A DNA stretch of 64,000 nt. It comes from Magicicada septendecula (taxonomy: Eukaryota > Arthropoda > Insecta > Hemiptera > Cicadidae). How positions within the stretch are numbered: the stretch's first letter is position 1; the number at the start of each line of letters is the position of its first letter. The stretch spans positions 357,093,802 through 357,157,801 of the forward strand of contig CM068374.1 of the NCBI GenBank assembly GCA_034769895.1. The letters are read 5' to 3'. Positions 35,841 to 45,986 of the stretch are shown here, piece after piece. Under the pieces are notes generated by a model. That model did no database searches. It had not been told where the DNA came from and saw nothing but the letters and a program-made list of their open reading frames with translations. Position numbers and translations under genes: made by a program.

Positions 35841-36745
35841 TTATTCAGAAGTCTTCTGGTGCTTCAGGATAGGCCAGTCTAATTAGTCTGTCGATACTTG
35901 CTTCAAACTCTTGAAGACTTTCCCCGGAATGCTGTCGCCTTGCTCTCAACTGGATACACATCTCGCAAATGTTTATCACCATACCGTAATTCCAGAGCTT
36001 TTATCAACTCGGCATAGGTGTTCTTGCTGTCAGGTGGCACTTTCTGTAGTAGTTCTGCCGTGGGTCCTTTTAATGAGAGAACGAGTGAAACAGCCTTGTC
36101 TTTCTCTGTCCAATTATTTGCGCATGCAGCAGCTTCAAATTGGCGGAGGTACGTTGCCCAGTGACTGCTTCCGTCAAAGGTTGGAGCTTTGACATGAACT
36201 GTCCCTACTGCAGGCAAAGTGACTTTCTCTATTAACTTATTTTCTGTGTCTTTTTCTGTCTTTATCACTGGTACAGTCTGTTCAGAAATTTGTTTTGGTT
36301 GAATCTTCATGCACTGTTCGACTTCACTTTTAATTTGTTCTCTTATGTTTGCCATTGAGTTTTCTACTGCAGATATTTTATTTGACACAGATTCTTCTAT
36401 AACAGATATTTTTGTAGACATCGATTCTTCAACAATCAAGACAGATTTTTCTACTTCAGCTATTTTTAATGTCATTGATTCTTGTACCTCCGATACTTTA
36501 GTAACTTGTTTATTAAGCTCACCTCGTAGGATACCCAATTCTGCGGTACTGTGTTCTTGCAACTGTTTCTGCATAACTTCAAAGAGAGCTTCCGTTTTAT
36601 CTGCTTCTTCCTTACGTTTTTCATCCTGTCGTTTTTCTGCTTCTTCCCTTTCCTGTCTTCATTCTTCTTTTTGTCGTATTTCTGCTTCTTCCTGTGTCTG
36701 CCGCAGCAGTGTTTGTAAAGCTTCCATCATCTGACTGGGATCCAT
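35841..36745 (-). pseudogene. gypsy-type gag (N-terminus and capsid), broken
   Basis: From the ATG at 36743-36745 the frame opens with MDPSQMMEALQTLL and meets a stop at about 36657, then a long coiled coil follows (repeated KISVIEESVSNKISAVENS-type heptads, about 36335-36500). The capsid region contains VKAPTFDGSSHWATYLRQFE and SLVLSLKGPTAELLQKVP, typical of gypsy-type Gag. A frameshift near 35965 and a TGA near 35848 separate it from the zinc-knuckle segment. Gag would form particles; this copy cannot. Confidence 0.82.
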
Positions 36746-36814
36746 GTTTACTGATTAATTACGAATCACACTCGTCTTGTACAAAGCGTCCACTGTTTCC
36801 ACTGTTAACCGTTC

Positions 36815-36834
36815 TATCCCAGTTCTGACACCAC
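36815..36834 (-). promoter_or_regulatory. PBS of the gypsy-type element
   Basis: On the - strand the 5' LTR ends TTGTAACA and is followed after one base by TGGTGTCAGAACTGGGAT, placed as a primer-binding site. Confidence 0.65.
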
Positions 36835-37413
36835 TGTTACAATGGTCTACTCGATCGTCGTAGGTACAGTGGAAACAAAATAAGTACAAGACAACAATTA
36901 AGTCACTAATCACACCTTTAATTGTTACAGTAAAACAGTTCGTAATTAACAACACAGTGTCTACAGCAAATCAAATGAAGATTGTTCACACGCAATAAAA
37001 TGTCCACTAATATTAAAACTCAATTGTATTACAATTATACCGTCCGAATATAAAACGCAACACTTCACTACTAACTACTTGAACGTACACAGTAATAACT
37101 CGAACCGCTCTGTAAATATATCGCACTAATACGAACCGCACTATCCAATATCTCGCATGGAACTGAAAACTAAGGCTGCTATGCGATGTATTTATAGTCA
37201 CGCTCACACACCAGAAGCTTCCAAACTGCGTCTTATCTCTCGTGAACTACGTAATTACTACGGCCTTGACACAGTCCGAGCGCCCGAGCGAAGCCCGGCA
37301 CAGTCGAGAAGATTCCCGCAAAATGCGTCTAGTAGCACGTACACCACACGCTTACATCGAGATCCTTCTGGCATATTCAATAAACGCGTAGATTGTTCTG
37401 TGCTGTCGTAGCA
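36835..37413 (-). repeat. 5' LTR of the gypsy-type element
   Basis: 579 bp, bounded by TGCTACGACAGCACAGAACA at its start and TAACA at its end on the - strand. The central 299 bp (about 37058-37357) are missing from the 3' LTR. Outside that the two LTRs are nearly identical. Confidence 0.85.
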
Positions 37414-37540
37414 GTATGGTACCTTTAGGCTATGAACAATAAATACAATACAATAGAAAATTGAAATTATAGGTACCATTAGTAAACAATAAGTGTGTGT
37501 ATATTAAATACATCACATTATCATTAGAAAACATCTTGTT
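37414..37540. repeat. fold-back repeat family copy, right part
   Basis: Resumes the repeat broken at 34268: GTATGGTACCTTTAGGCTATG, then ATAGGTACCATTAGTAAACA and an AATACATCACATTATCATTAG end that matches the sequence left of the palindrome at about 10600-10650. Confidence 0.7.
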
Positions 37541-38534
37541 TCAACCCAAAGTCTGGACATAGCAGTGTGCTGTAAATTACAAGTTCAAAATTCATCATTT
37601 ACAATTTGTCAAGTAGGGGTTCTATAGATAATTTACAGGTTTCTTTTGTTTTCATAAAAACAGAGATAGCAACACATGCTAGAATTACAGCGTTATTAAT
37701 ATTTCCTTGTATGTTACAAAGTTTTGTTCTTCACCACTTCAAACCAACTGTTTTAAGTCCCACTTGATGCATAATATGTTTTATATTGTCTGGTTTAGTG
37801 ATTTCAAACCCGCAGGCTGCAGTTCACCCGCAACTTATATTGGAAAACCTATTTAACAATTACCCTAATTACTTTAATAAGAAATTTAGTAATATTGTAT
37901 CAATTAACTGAGAATGGTCTTACAGGAGAAACCTGTGAAAAATGTTTCACTGATTCATTAATAAATGCACAGTAGATTTTATTTTATTTGTTTAAAATGG
38001 AATGTGTAATTGTGGTAGTCCTCTATTACTTTTATCATATTACAAGAGCCTTTCAGACTATTTTCTTCCATCCCTTGGCTAGACAAAATAGATGCCAATG
38101 GATTTTCTTGTTCTTGTTTGATTCATAATCAATCGTATCTGTTATTCAGAATTATGTTTAAGTGTTTTCAAACTACAACTCAAGACACAGGAGAGACCCA
38201 CTCTTTTAAGTTTTTAGAATTCGGTAATATGCACTGCAGATAAGAGAAGTGAGAAATCTACCACACTATAGGTACATCAATAACTTCAAGGAATCAAGGA
38301 GTGAGACATTTTTAACAGTCGTTACCAAACATCTTCATGAATTCAATCTGAGCTACAGGGGAGGAACCAGTGAATTTTTGATTTAATACAAAAGATAAAT
38401 GGATTTCATAATAAATTCAAACTCTACAAATGTTCTTTGAAAAAAGATGAATTGGGTCATTTTCAAGTTGTCGGCAAATAGAACAGTTTAAAATTTATGA
38501 AATACTTTATTTTTGTTAAATGTGTAAATTACCT
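37541..38534. other. intron sequence, nothing recognised
   Basis: AT-rich intron DNA. No coding resemblance or clear repeat seen before the mariner fragment at 38535. Confidence 0.4.
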
Positions 38535-38745
38535 ATTTTTACTTGTTTAAAATCAAATACTTGTTTCCAAATTTGAAGAAGTGGCTAGCGGGAAAGAGAT
38601 TTATGGGAGATGATGAAGTTATTGCCGAAACATCTGCATATTTTGAAGACTTCGATAAATCTTACTATATAGATGAGATCGAAAAGCTTGAGCATCGTTG
38701 GACTAAGTGTATAGACTTGAAATGAGATTATGTTGAGAAATAAAG
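38535..38745 (+). pseudogene. mariner transposase C-terminal fragment
   Basis: Encodes LFPNLKKWLAGKRFMGDDEV, then IAETSAYFEDFDKSYYIDEI and KLEHRWTKCIDLK, the well-known C-terminal end of mariner transposases, with a TGA where Gly is usual and then DYVEK. It belongs to a different mariner lineage from the two at 46-47 and 49-50 kb. The N-terminal two thirds and both inverted repeats are missing. Confidence 0.85.
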
Positions 38746-39214
38746 ATTTTGCTTAGACTTATAAACACCCCTTGTAGACTAATACAGTGAAACCCCCTAG
38801 ACAATTTTTTTTTCAAGTACATTCCTATTTCAGTGATTTAATTTTTTGTGTTTAGAAGAAAAATGTATTTTGTGTTTCATAAAAATACAGAGTCAAAACT
38901 GTAATTCCATACATAATCAGAAAAATCTTGCAATTTTAGAAAAACTGGGAATTGGGAACATAAAGGAGCTAAACTGGTTCAGATTGAAAGTATAAAATCT
39001 GCTAGCAGTTGTAAAATACCAGCTTTCTTACCTACAGACAGTCATTAGAGTTTCTTATGGTTATTCATAACATTATGTAATGTGCTGTTTGAATTCCCAC
39101 TTCTCCAATACCTGTATTACTGTAACAGTATTAATACTACTGTAGGTGTGTCTTACATGTAACTGATATAATTGAACTAATATAATGTCTATAATATTTA
39201 ATTTTTCATTACAG
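38746..39214. other. intron sequence, nothing recognised
   Basis: AT-rich intron DNA up to the acceptor of the next host exon. No feature recognised. Confidence 0.4.
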
Positions 39215-39337
39215 CCTGTTTTCCTAGTAGAAAAAGAAGTAATTCGTACAACAACCACAAGATGGCCAATGTGGCGATGGATTAATTACTGTCATCGAAC
39301 ATGGAGCTGGACATGGAATGCGATGTTCTTTTTTGGT
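39215..39337 (+). CDS. host gene, internal exon (f), Trp-rich
   Basis: Acceptor TTTTTCATTACAG, donor GTAAGT, 41 codons in phase 0. Peptide PVFLVEKEVIRTTTTRWPMW followed by RWINYCHRTWSWTWNAMFFF. It has six Trp in about 20 residues next to a short hydrophobic run, suggesting membrane-interface contact. Seven bases of the next intron onward are AT-rich; a TE remnant begins only 180 bp downstream. Confidence 0.78.
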
Positions 39338-39517
39338 GTAAGTGTTATTTATTGTTGTCACTTGAAAAATTAACAACAGATGTTTCTGGGTTTGAATTTT
39401 GTCGTTGAATATGGACTTCATACACATTAGTGTGTAGGATGTTATTAGTGAAGTGAATAGATGTTAGATTATCATGTGCTTTTCATCAGATTTAATTCTT
39501 TTTAATCATGCTATTAT

Positions 39518-39865
39518 TGTAACGGGACAGATTAGGCAACCCGTTTTAACCAATCAATGTACAACTTTTGGGGAACAGCCTGTAGCGGTACTAGGTACAG
39601 TCTGGTACCAGTACATAAATTCGCAGAAAAAATACACCTTAGAAATACATAGAATCGACCATGTGGCGAAAGAAACTAATTTCCATCTCCAGTCTACCGA
39701 AACATATGATGAAAAATAACCAATCAGTGAATGGGTTGAGGCAGCGCGGCCAATGCCTAATGCCAGGCATGTGGGGAACCGCGCGCACGAGGCTCACACA
39801 GTTGGAAACCAGTCTTCAACCTGTACAGTCGTTAATTCAACCATAGTCTTGGATGAGTCCCTGGT
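39518..39865 (+). mobile_element. truncated 5' LTR of a TGTAACGGG-family element
   Basis: Begins TGTAACGGGACAGATTAGGC and matches 40303-40640 closely (both contain GGTACTAGGTACA and TCTTGGATGAGTCCCTGGT). It stops at 39865, where the other copy continues, and is joined directly to an ORF fragment of the same family. One deletion has removed the rest of the 5' LTR, the PBS and most of the internal region. Confidence 0.8.
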
Positions 39866-40245
39866 TAGTTGAGGTTAGAGGAGTGTTATTGAATTAGAAA
39901 GGGAGTACGAAGGGAGTGTGTGTGGGGAACAGAGGGCAAATTTTTCCCATGATGTTGGTGAAGTAGAGACTTCACAAGTGTTTTTGGAGGACGAGAGTTC
40001 CTCAGTGGAAGACAAAGGTCTTCAAAATGTCCCTTGGTTTTTTGTGTACCTGGTAAAGCCAGATGGTGTTTAAGTAATGTTGTATTGCTCTCTGCATGGA
40101 GTGAGAAGGTAAGATGTGGTTGTGTAAGCGAGTTTGAGAGAGAGAAAGAGGTAGAAATGTTCAAGTTAAAAAGAGGTTATGAAGAGTCGGTAGAGATGTT
40201 AAATAGTAATAGAATTAATAAAATAAAAGACACCTTATCTCATTA
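39866..40245 (+). pseudogene. fragment of the family's second ORF (unknown protein)
   Basis: Frame-broken. It aligns with residues about 5-115 of the ORF at 62241-62921: EREYEGSV against REYEESV near the start, CPLVFCVPGK against CPLSFCVVPGG, VVLLSAWSEK against IAVPSAWSER, and KLKRGYEESVEML against TLSRSYQELKERL. At least two frame changes are needed (near 39930 and 40010-40020). It is the second copy of an element-specific protein I do not recognise. Confidence 0.65.
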
Positions 40246-40251
40246 AAAGGC

Positions 40252-40289
40252 AATGAGAGTTTTTATGCTTCGGCATAAAACCTCTCATT
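40252..40289 (+). ncRNA. conserved RNA hairpin with UUCG tetraloop before the purine tract
   Basis: 40252-40268 pairs with 40273-40289: AATGAGAG with CTCTCATT and TTTTATGC with GCATAAAA, one T/C mismatch, closed by C(TTCG)G at 40268-40273. That is 16 of 17 pairs. The copy at 56570-56604 (- strand) keeps the fold with compensating changes. It sits directly 5' of the G-run and 3' LTR, so it is probably a cis-acting element of the retroelement RNA, not an independent gene. Confidence 0.75.
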
Positions 40290-40299
40290 GGGGGGGGGG
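40290..40299 (+). promoter_or_regulatory. polypurine tract (G10)
   Basis: Ten G residues, then TAT and the LTR start TGTAACGGG at 40303. The second copy has G7 in the same place. Position fits plus-strand primer generation. Confidence 0.75.
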
Positions 40300-40302
40300 T
40301 AT

Positions 40303-41068
40303 TGTAACGGGACAGATTAGGCAACCCGTTTTAACCAATCAATGTACAACTTTTGGGGAATGGCCTGTAGCGGTACTAGGTACACTCTGGTACCAGCACA
40401 TAAATTCGCTGAAAAAATATACCTTATAAATACGTAGAATCGACCACATGGCGAAAGAAACGAATTTCCATCTCCAGTCTACCGAAACATACGATGAAAA
40501 ATAACCAATCAGTGAACAGGTTGAGGCCGCACGGCCAACGCCTAATGCCAGGCATGTGGGCACGAGGCTCACACAGTTGGAAACCAGTCTTCAACCTGTA
40601 CAGTCGTTAATTCAACCATAGTCTTGGATGAGTCCCTGGTAGGCCAAAAAAGTATTAAAGTAGGCCTACCAAGGAGTACAAAATGTACAATAAGTGGTAA
40701 ATAATGAAGTGACGATTAAATGACGTTTTAATTTGGTCGGAGTGGAGAGTGTTTGGTGAAAACAGTTTCGGACAACATCGTGCGCAACATTTGGATATTA
40801 CGCAAATAGGTAACAAGTGTAAAGCCAAATTCATGTGGCCAAAACATTACAAATCATTAATGAGCTCTAATAGAGGGGGTAAAGAAATGTGAAAAGTAAG
40901 AGTGAGAGAGTGTGTGTACATATAAATATAAACAAACTGAAAAGTACTGGTTGTAAAGATTAGTCTATACAATTTTGTTTACGTAGTTTTATGTTTTGTA
41001 ATTATTAAGGAAAGAAAATAGAGAAATGAATATTGGGGACAGAATTGGGGAATTGGGTTTATTTAAAT
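40303..41068 (+). mobile_element. 3' LTR of the same family
   Basis: Starts TGTAACGGGACAGATTAGGC. Its first 338 bp match the truncated 5' LTR. It continues with TAGGCCAAAAAAGTATTAAA and the family box AATGAGCTCTAATAGAGGGG followed by AAGAGTGAGAGAGTGTGTGT (about 40859-40920), closely like the split solo LTR at 22554-23548. Its true end is unclear because a further LTR copy starts at about 41069. Confidence 0.65.
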
Positions 41069-42010
41069 TGTACATGCGACAAAAGGGAATTACTCACACA
41101 GGGCCTCAATTTTAACAATCGATATTCACTTGCGGGGCACCCAGTTGCACGTTTGGTCTGTCTGCCCCTCAGTATGCTACATTTCCAGGTGCTGAGGAAT
41201 GTGAACGAGTGCGTGTATGTCTGCCCGCACAGATGAATCGGCATGAACTTTTTGCGAGCCCCAGAACGCAAGTTTATGGTACACAAACTCGCACCCCAGA
41301 AGATATCACGTGATGCCTGTTGAGCCTATCAGAAGCAAGTAGCCGCTAAAAGAGAACGTTTTGGCCATCTTGAAAAAACGTTGGCGTCGGCAGCAGTCGG
41401 CTAATAACACCTAACGCAAGCAGTTGCATTATTGCGCGGTCCACCTGAAATACATTTAACAATGTAGACAGACCGTCCGAAGGAGTGAAAATGTGGTAAA
41501 TAGTGACTAAATTGCAACCAAAAAATGGTAAAATAACATTAAATTGAAACATTAAAGTAACTTCAGTGAACTAGTGAGAACTCAATCTGGACGAGCTAAA
41601 ATACGGAGTGCGACGTGATCTGCAGGGACGCCACCAGTCAAGTAACCAAATATAAATAAATCAAATATGAAAATTTCTAATAAAAGCGCTAAAACTAAAT
41701 AAAGGGGGTAAAAGATGTGAGTGTGAGTGTGTGTGTGTGTGTGTGTGAGCAAATTGCTGGGTTGCCTTTATTTAGTTTAATAAATAATTTAATTATAAGA
41801 AGTAAAAGATGTAAGTTTGTTGTTTTGGCCAGATGGGTTCGCTACCTCAGTATTTATTTTGTTCAATTGAAATGTTAGAGAATAGAGAAAAGGCATGTTT
41901 TTTAATTGATTCATAAAAAAGAGAATGATAAAAAAATAATAAATGAAGTTGAAATAGTTACAATGTACCAAAGCAACTAAATGAATAATCGATACTATTG
42001 AACATACATC
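41069..42010 (+). mobile_element. further LTR copy of the family, boundaries uncertain
   Basis: Shares GCATGAACTTTTTGCGAGCC (about 41242) with the - strand LTR at 55484-56557, an AGGGACGCCACC block, the box AAAACTAAATAAAGGGGGTA (about 41692) followed by GATGTGAGTGTGAGTGTGTG, and TTGCTGGGTTGCC. A possible start is TGTACATGCGACA at 41069. It may be inserted into the preceding LTR. Confidence 0.5.
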
Positions 42011-42084
42011 TACTTACAAATTATATAAGATATTTATTGAAAAGAATTGGCCTTTCTAATATGTTTGCACGTCCAGTTTTTCGG

Positions 42085-42193
42085 AGATCGGCATTTATCA
42101 TGTGAAATGCCGACGTCAGTAAAACTGGACATCGGCAATTTTTGCGCATTATGCTCATGTCAGTAAAACTGAACATTGGCACTAAAAGGGTTA
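42085..42193. repeat. possible piggyBac-like MITE end
   Basis: On the - strand it starts TTAACCCTTTTAGTGCC, which resembles the TTAA plus CCCTTT-type ends of piggyBac-related MITEs, and has repeated TTTTACTGAC strings and the mirrored GCATTT ... AAATGC. Only one end is evident. Confidence 0.35.
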
Positions 42194-42364
42194 AGGTTAG
42201 TTAACTTTTTTATGTAAGCTTGAATGAACTGAAAAAATATATTCTTTTTTCAGTTTTGATGTTTTATTTTTACTTTTGTTTATTGTTGAGTGATTTAACA
42301 TAAAAATTTAACCTCTCGTGTGTTAACTGAATTAAAGAAAAACATTTTTCTTATGCGTTTACAG

Positions 42365-42569
42365 GTAGTCATTCCATGGTGTAGCCCCGTTAGTCTGAGA
42401 GCGTTAGTATGTGTTTCACCTTTTACACCCGATCTGGAATTGTCACAAGTAAATGGTACACTGTTTCCACGCAAAAGCTCGCTGACACCAACGCTTGCTT
42501 CCAGACTTCTGACACTGTGGAGGCATATTTCGAAGTCAAGAACACATTTTGAAACTAAACCTGATACTG
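42365..42569 (+). CDS. host gene, internal exon (g)
   Basis: Acceptor GCGTTTACAG, donor GTAAAT, 68 codons plus one base that the next exon completes to Gly. Peptide VVIPWCSPVSLRALVCVSPF, then TPDLELSQVNGTLFPRKSSL and LLTLWRHISKSRTHFETKPD. It starts with a hydrophobic Trp/Cys/Pro stretch continuing from exon f (MFFFG), together a plausible membrane segment, then turns polar. Confidence 0.78.
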
Positions 42570-42570
42570 G

Positions 42571-44048
42571 TAAATATTTTTGACAATCAGTATCACACAA
42601 TATTGTCTCGTTATAAGAAACTATACAAATTGATTACAGATTTTTTAAACATTTATATTGACAGTTATTTCTTCCAAGCAATAAGATAATTTTTTCTTGT
42701 ATGTTGATGTTTTGTAGATATGATAATTTTAAATGTTTTTAATTCAATAATTAATTAATAGCAGGTAATGTAGTTGTATGTTAATTATTATTTAAATAAA
42801 TGTTGTGTAAACATAAATAAAGTTAGCTAAGTAATGTACTAAGAATGGTGAAAGTAACAATAACAGTGTTATTTTAGTTGGGAACCATATTGATTTATAT
42901 TATTATTAACATCAAACATTTGCGTATCGTATAATATGGGTATCCTCAGTATCAGCATTACTAGTTACGACGCCACCGCAGAATAGGCGAAACCCATTTG
43001 GTGTTAGTAAGGCTACCAATAAATATGTTGTTATTACAAATTCTGATTGTACAAGTTTACAAATTAAAATACTTCTCCCTTTTCTATCCCTTCTGCCCTC
43101 TCTTTCTTTTTTCATCTTCTATGCTGGGTTTGTTACACTCCCTTAGTATTCCACTTCATTTATGCTTATGTTACATAAAACTGATCACTAGGTTTCATTT
43201 CATTATTGTTTCATTGTTGTATCACCATTTTGTGTAACGTAGTGGTCAAGGATAAGTCATGCTGGTTTGCCTACAGTGCACACGGCCCAACAGGCAAGTC
43301 CCTCACTATGATTTTGCCATTCACTGTCCCTGTGATTATGAAATTGATACCATATTGAGGATATTTAACTGTGCAACTATAGTGAACTTCCACAATGTCG
43401 TTAAGAGTAACCAGTCATTGTGTCATTTCTTCCACTTCTTGTATCGTATCCAGATATCCTTCCTCATGATTTCCAGTGTATTCTGTCTTCAGATCTTACC
43501 GATTCAGCATTCACTACTAAGCAGGAGAACTAATTGATAGTGTGTAATTGAACTTTTCCATTAACTTATAGTGTATACTATATTTATAGTATATAGATAT
43601 TCTATAAATATTGTATAATTTGTAGTATAGGAGATACTCCATACAAGCATGTTTAATTGGATGATAGACTCGGGTAGTTTACAAAACCCTGCTGAAAGGA
43701 GTGATTTGAAAAGATTCATGTGAAAAATAAAAACAGGCTATTATTGAGGAATGAGCGTACATTGAAATATTTCACACTGTGTTCCGTATGTTTTAGGTTC
43801 TTTGTTAATAATCAGTTCCTGACTTGAGAATATGAACTTATTGACAGTAACATGTTTCTCAACTTCTTTATAAAGTTTGTTAATTATTACCTCAGTAGCA
43901 TTTTTCCTGCAATCAGTATTATGTAGTCTAAATTTTACCTGTGACATCGTAAATACTGCAGTAAATTTCAGATTAAGTTTAATAATAGTTTACTCTTACA
44001 GATGTATGAGATACATACCTTGATTTATTGTATGTCGTTATTTTGTAG
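42571..44048. other. intron sequence, nothing recognised
   Basis: AT-rich intron DNA. The part around 43255-43510 is less AT-rich and has an open frame (43259-43537) but no recognisable protein domain. Confidence 0.4.
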
Positions 44049-44205
44049 GTTTTATAGGTAAAGGTATGACACGTCACTTGAATCGAATATGGAATTATGG
44101 AGGCAAAGGCTTGTTGGGTACGCTGGGAATAGTAATAGTGCTGCCGGTTGTATGTTTGGCTGTCAGTTTACTGAGTCTGCTGATTGCTGCTTTAGCTTTT
44201 ATCTG
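44049..44205 (+). CDS. host gene, internal exon (h), hydrophobic segment
   Basis: Acceptor TTTTGTAG, donor GTAAGT. The first two bases complete Gly from exon g; the exon ends two bases into a likely Trp codon. Peptide GFIGKGMTRHLNRIWNYGGK followed by LGIVIVLPVVCLAVSLLSLL, a transmembrane-like run of about 25 residues. No further exon is recognised to 64000, so the gene continues beyond a long intron or out of the window. The hydrophobic segment and the Trp-rich part suggest an integral membrane protein. Confidence 0.75.
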
Positions 44206-45153
44206 GTAAGTGCTGTTTTTGTGGTAACCCAGTTTAACATAAATATCACAAAAACGTTTTCTATAATGTACAAAGTTCATCAAAAAGTTCACATAGTTTT
44301 GTTTATTTGAAAAAGCATCTTTTTTTAGACTGTTTGTATTGCCACTTGGATATAATATGATATGCAACTTATTTTGTACTACAAACATTTCTGGGATATA
44401 CAAGGGCTATTTGGAAAGTACAGTAAAATTGAAAGTTAAGGGCATTTGCGCAGAAACCAATTTATGGATGGACGAGTCCACTTTGAAATTATGAATGGCG
44501 GGATGGGAACGGAGAATCAGCCGGTACGCAAGTGAAGGTGTTGCCAACTTGCGTGTGATGTTTTAGTTACCCATACATTGTTGACGTACTATCTCAGTCT
44601 TGCATTTGTTATTATTATTTCAATTTATTAATTAATTGTATCGTTGTTTTACAGTCACTCATTTTTATTAGTTATTTAATTTTTTAGTTAACTTCTATTG
44701 GTAGTTTTTATTCTGTAATTACATAATATCGTAATTATTTTTGTTATCATCCAGTAACGAGATTTTTTAAAATGGATACTTCTCCTTCAACTAGCAAAGA
44801 CAGGAAAGTTATTCATAGTCAGGCACGGGAAGTAATAATACACAGTTTTTTGTTGTCCAGGATTAAAAAGATTCATGCAATTAAATTAATACGAAGAACA
44901 CATTCCTTTATGTAATGATAAATTGTAGAGAGTCAAGTGTAATTAAGGAGTGGAAGTGTTCAGTTTACGAATTCCATTGCGATAAGAACTGTCAGAAAGG
45001 CGGTAGTTTTTTACGTTTCAGCAGTACACAATGACAAAACCAAACAACACTCGGATATGTTTATAAATCATTCTGATATGTAACAGCAACACATTACGAT
45101 GTGTGTGAACAGTACATATCATTTACTTGATTTGTATAGTAATACAATTACAA

Positions 45154-45193
<40 letters not shown>

Positions 45194-45256
45194 TGATTTA
45201 CGTCTAAAGCAGTAAACGTATAATTCTTTTTTTAAAGCCAGCTGTGTGACTGTATT

Positions 45257-45303
<47 letters not shown>

Positions 45304-45985
45304 TAGAGATTCGTGGTGACACATTTACAAACAAACCTTAACAGTCGGGAGTTTTTGTTACTGTTAGAAATGATATTCATAGGTTGGCAACACCATCGCT
45401 GATAACAACAATTCTCTTCTCACATCTCAACTAGGTCAATAAACGTTATGATTTGGGCATTTTATATCACTTGTATGAAGGTATTCATACAAAATCTTTT
45501 ATCTGAGTTTAAAGTGTATGAAGAATAAAGTAGTTGGCTAATATGAAGGCTAAAGTAGTTGAATAAGCCAACTCATATGCTCCAGTGAGATGGAATGATG
45601 ACAAGGTGTGATGTTATGCCTCAAACTTTTAGAAAAGCTTGGACAGTAAAGGTAAAGAAATCTGGTCAGTGAGAATTCTCACACTCTCCTGTAAAATTGG
45701 TAGAAATTACTGAAATAACCACACACAAAATGTGGAAAATATGAATATATAGTAATCAGATTTATGGAAATCTATGAAACTTGCTTTATGATAATGCATT
45801 AGCTTACACTTCATTGACTGTTCAAAAATTTTAGGAAAACAATTTGCCAGATATGCCCTCATGTGATGTTTTACTCTTTTCAAGAAAGGAAAAAATCACA
45901 AAAGGACAAAGTTTTGTGAGTGCTGAAGACGCAAAGCAAAAATTACTCAGCATGCTTAAGGCTAAAAAAAAAAAAAAAAAAAAAA
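44206..45985. other. intron with TE debris
   Basis: At 44402 AAGGGCTATTTGGAAAGTAC resembles a mariner terminal repeat and is followed by AAAATTGAAAGTTAAGGGCA, which recurs at about 47248. At 44772-44914 a short frame begins MDTSPSTSKDRKVIHSQARE, reminiscent of the N-terminus of TE-encoded proteins, then decays. Microsatellites (ATT)n and (AC)n lie at 45153-45193 and 45259-45301, and an A-run at about 45964-45986. Confidence 0.45.
45153..45301. repeat. (ATT)n and (AC)n microsatellites
   Basis: About 40 bp of ATT trinucleotides (45153-45193) and 43 bp of AC (45259-45301), separated by unique sequence. Reverse-strand frames give poly-Asn and Val/Cys and are not genes. Confidence 0.95.
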
Positions 45986-45986
45986 A

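Larger units (their letters stand above)
34269..37413 (-). mobile_element. gypsy-type LTR element lacking RT, RNase H and integrase
   Basis: LTR-bounded element on the - strand with a perfect 4-bp target duplication GTAT (34265-34268 and 37414-37417). The order on the - strand is 5' LTR, PBS, gag, protease, a short C-terminal-like ORF, purine tract, 3' LTR. The protease frame ends at about 34996 and a Glu-rich tail follows at once, so about 2.5-3 kb of pol is absent. It would need another element's RT and integrase. Its own gag is also broken, so it is a dead non-autonomous derivative. Confidence 0.85.

Noticed and set aside
43259..43537. 92-residue ORF in a host intron, considered as an exon
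   Set aside because: No matching splice sites or phase with neighbouring exons and no recognisable domain.
45119..45334. Reverse ORF with poly-Asn
   Set aside because: Product of (ATT)n and (AC)n microsatellites.
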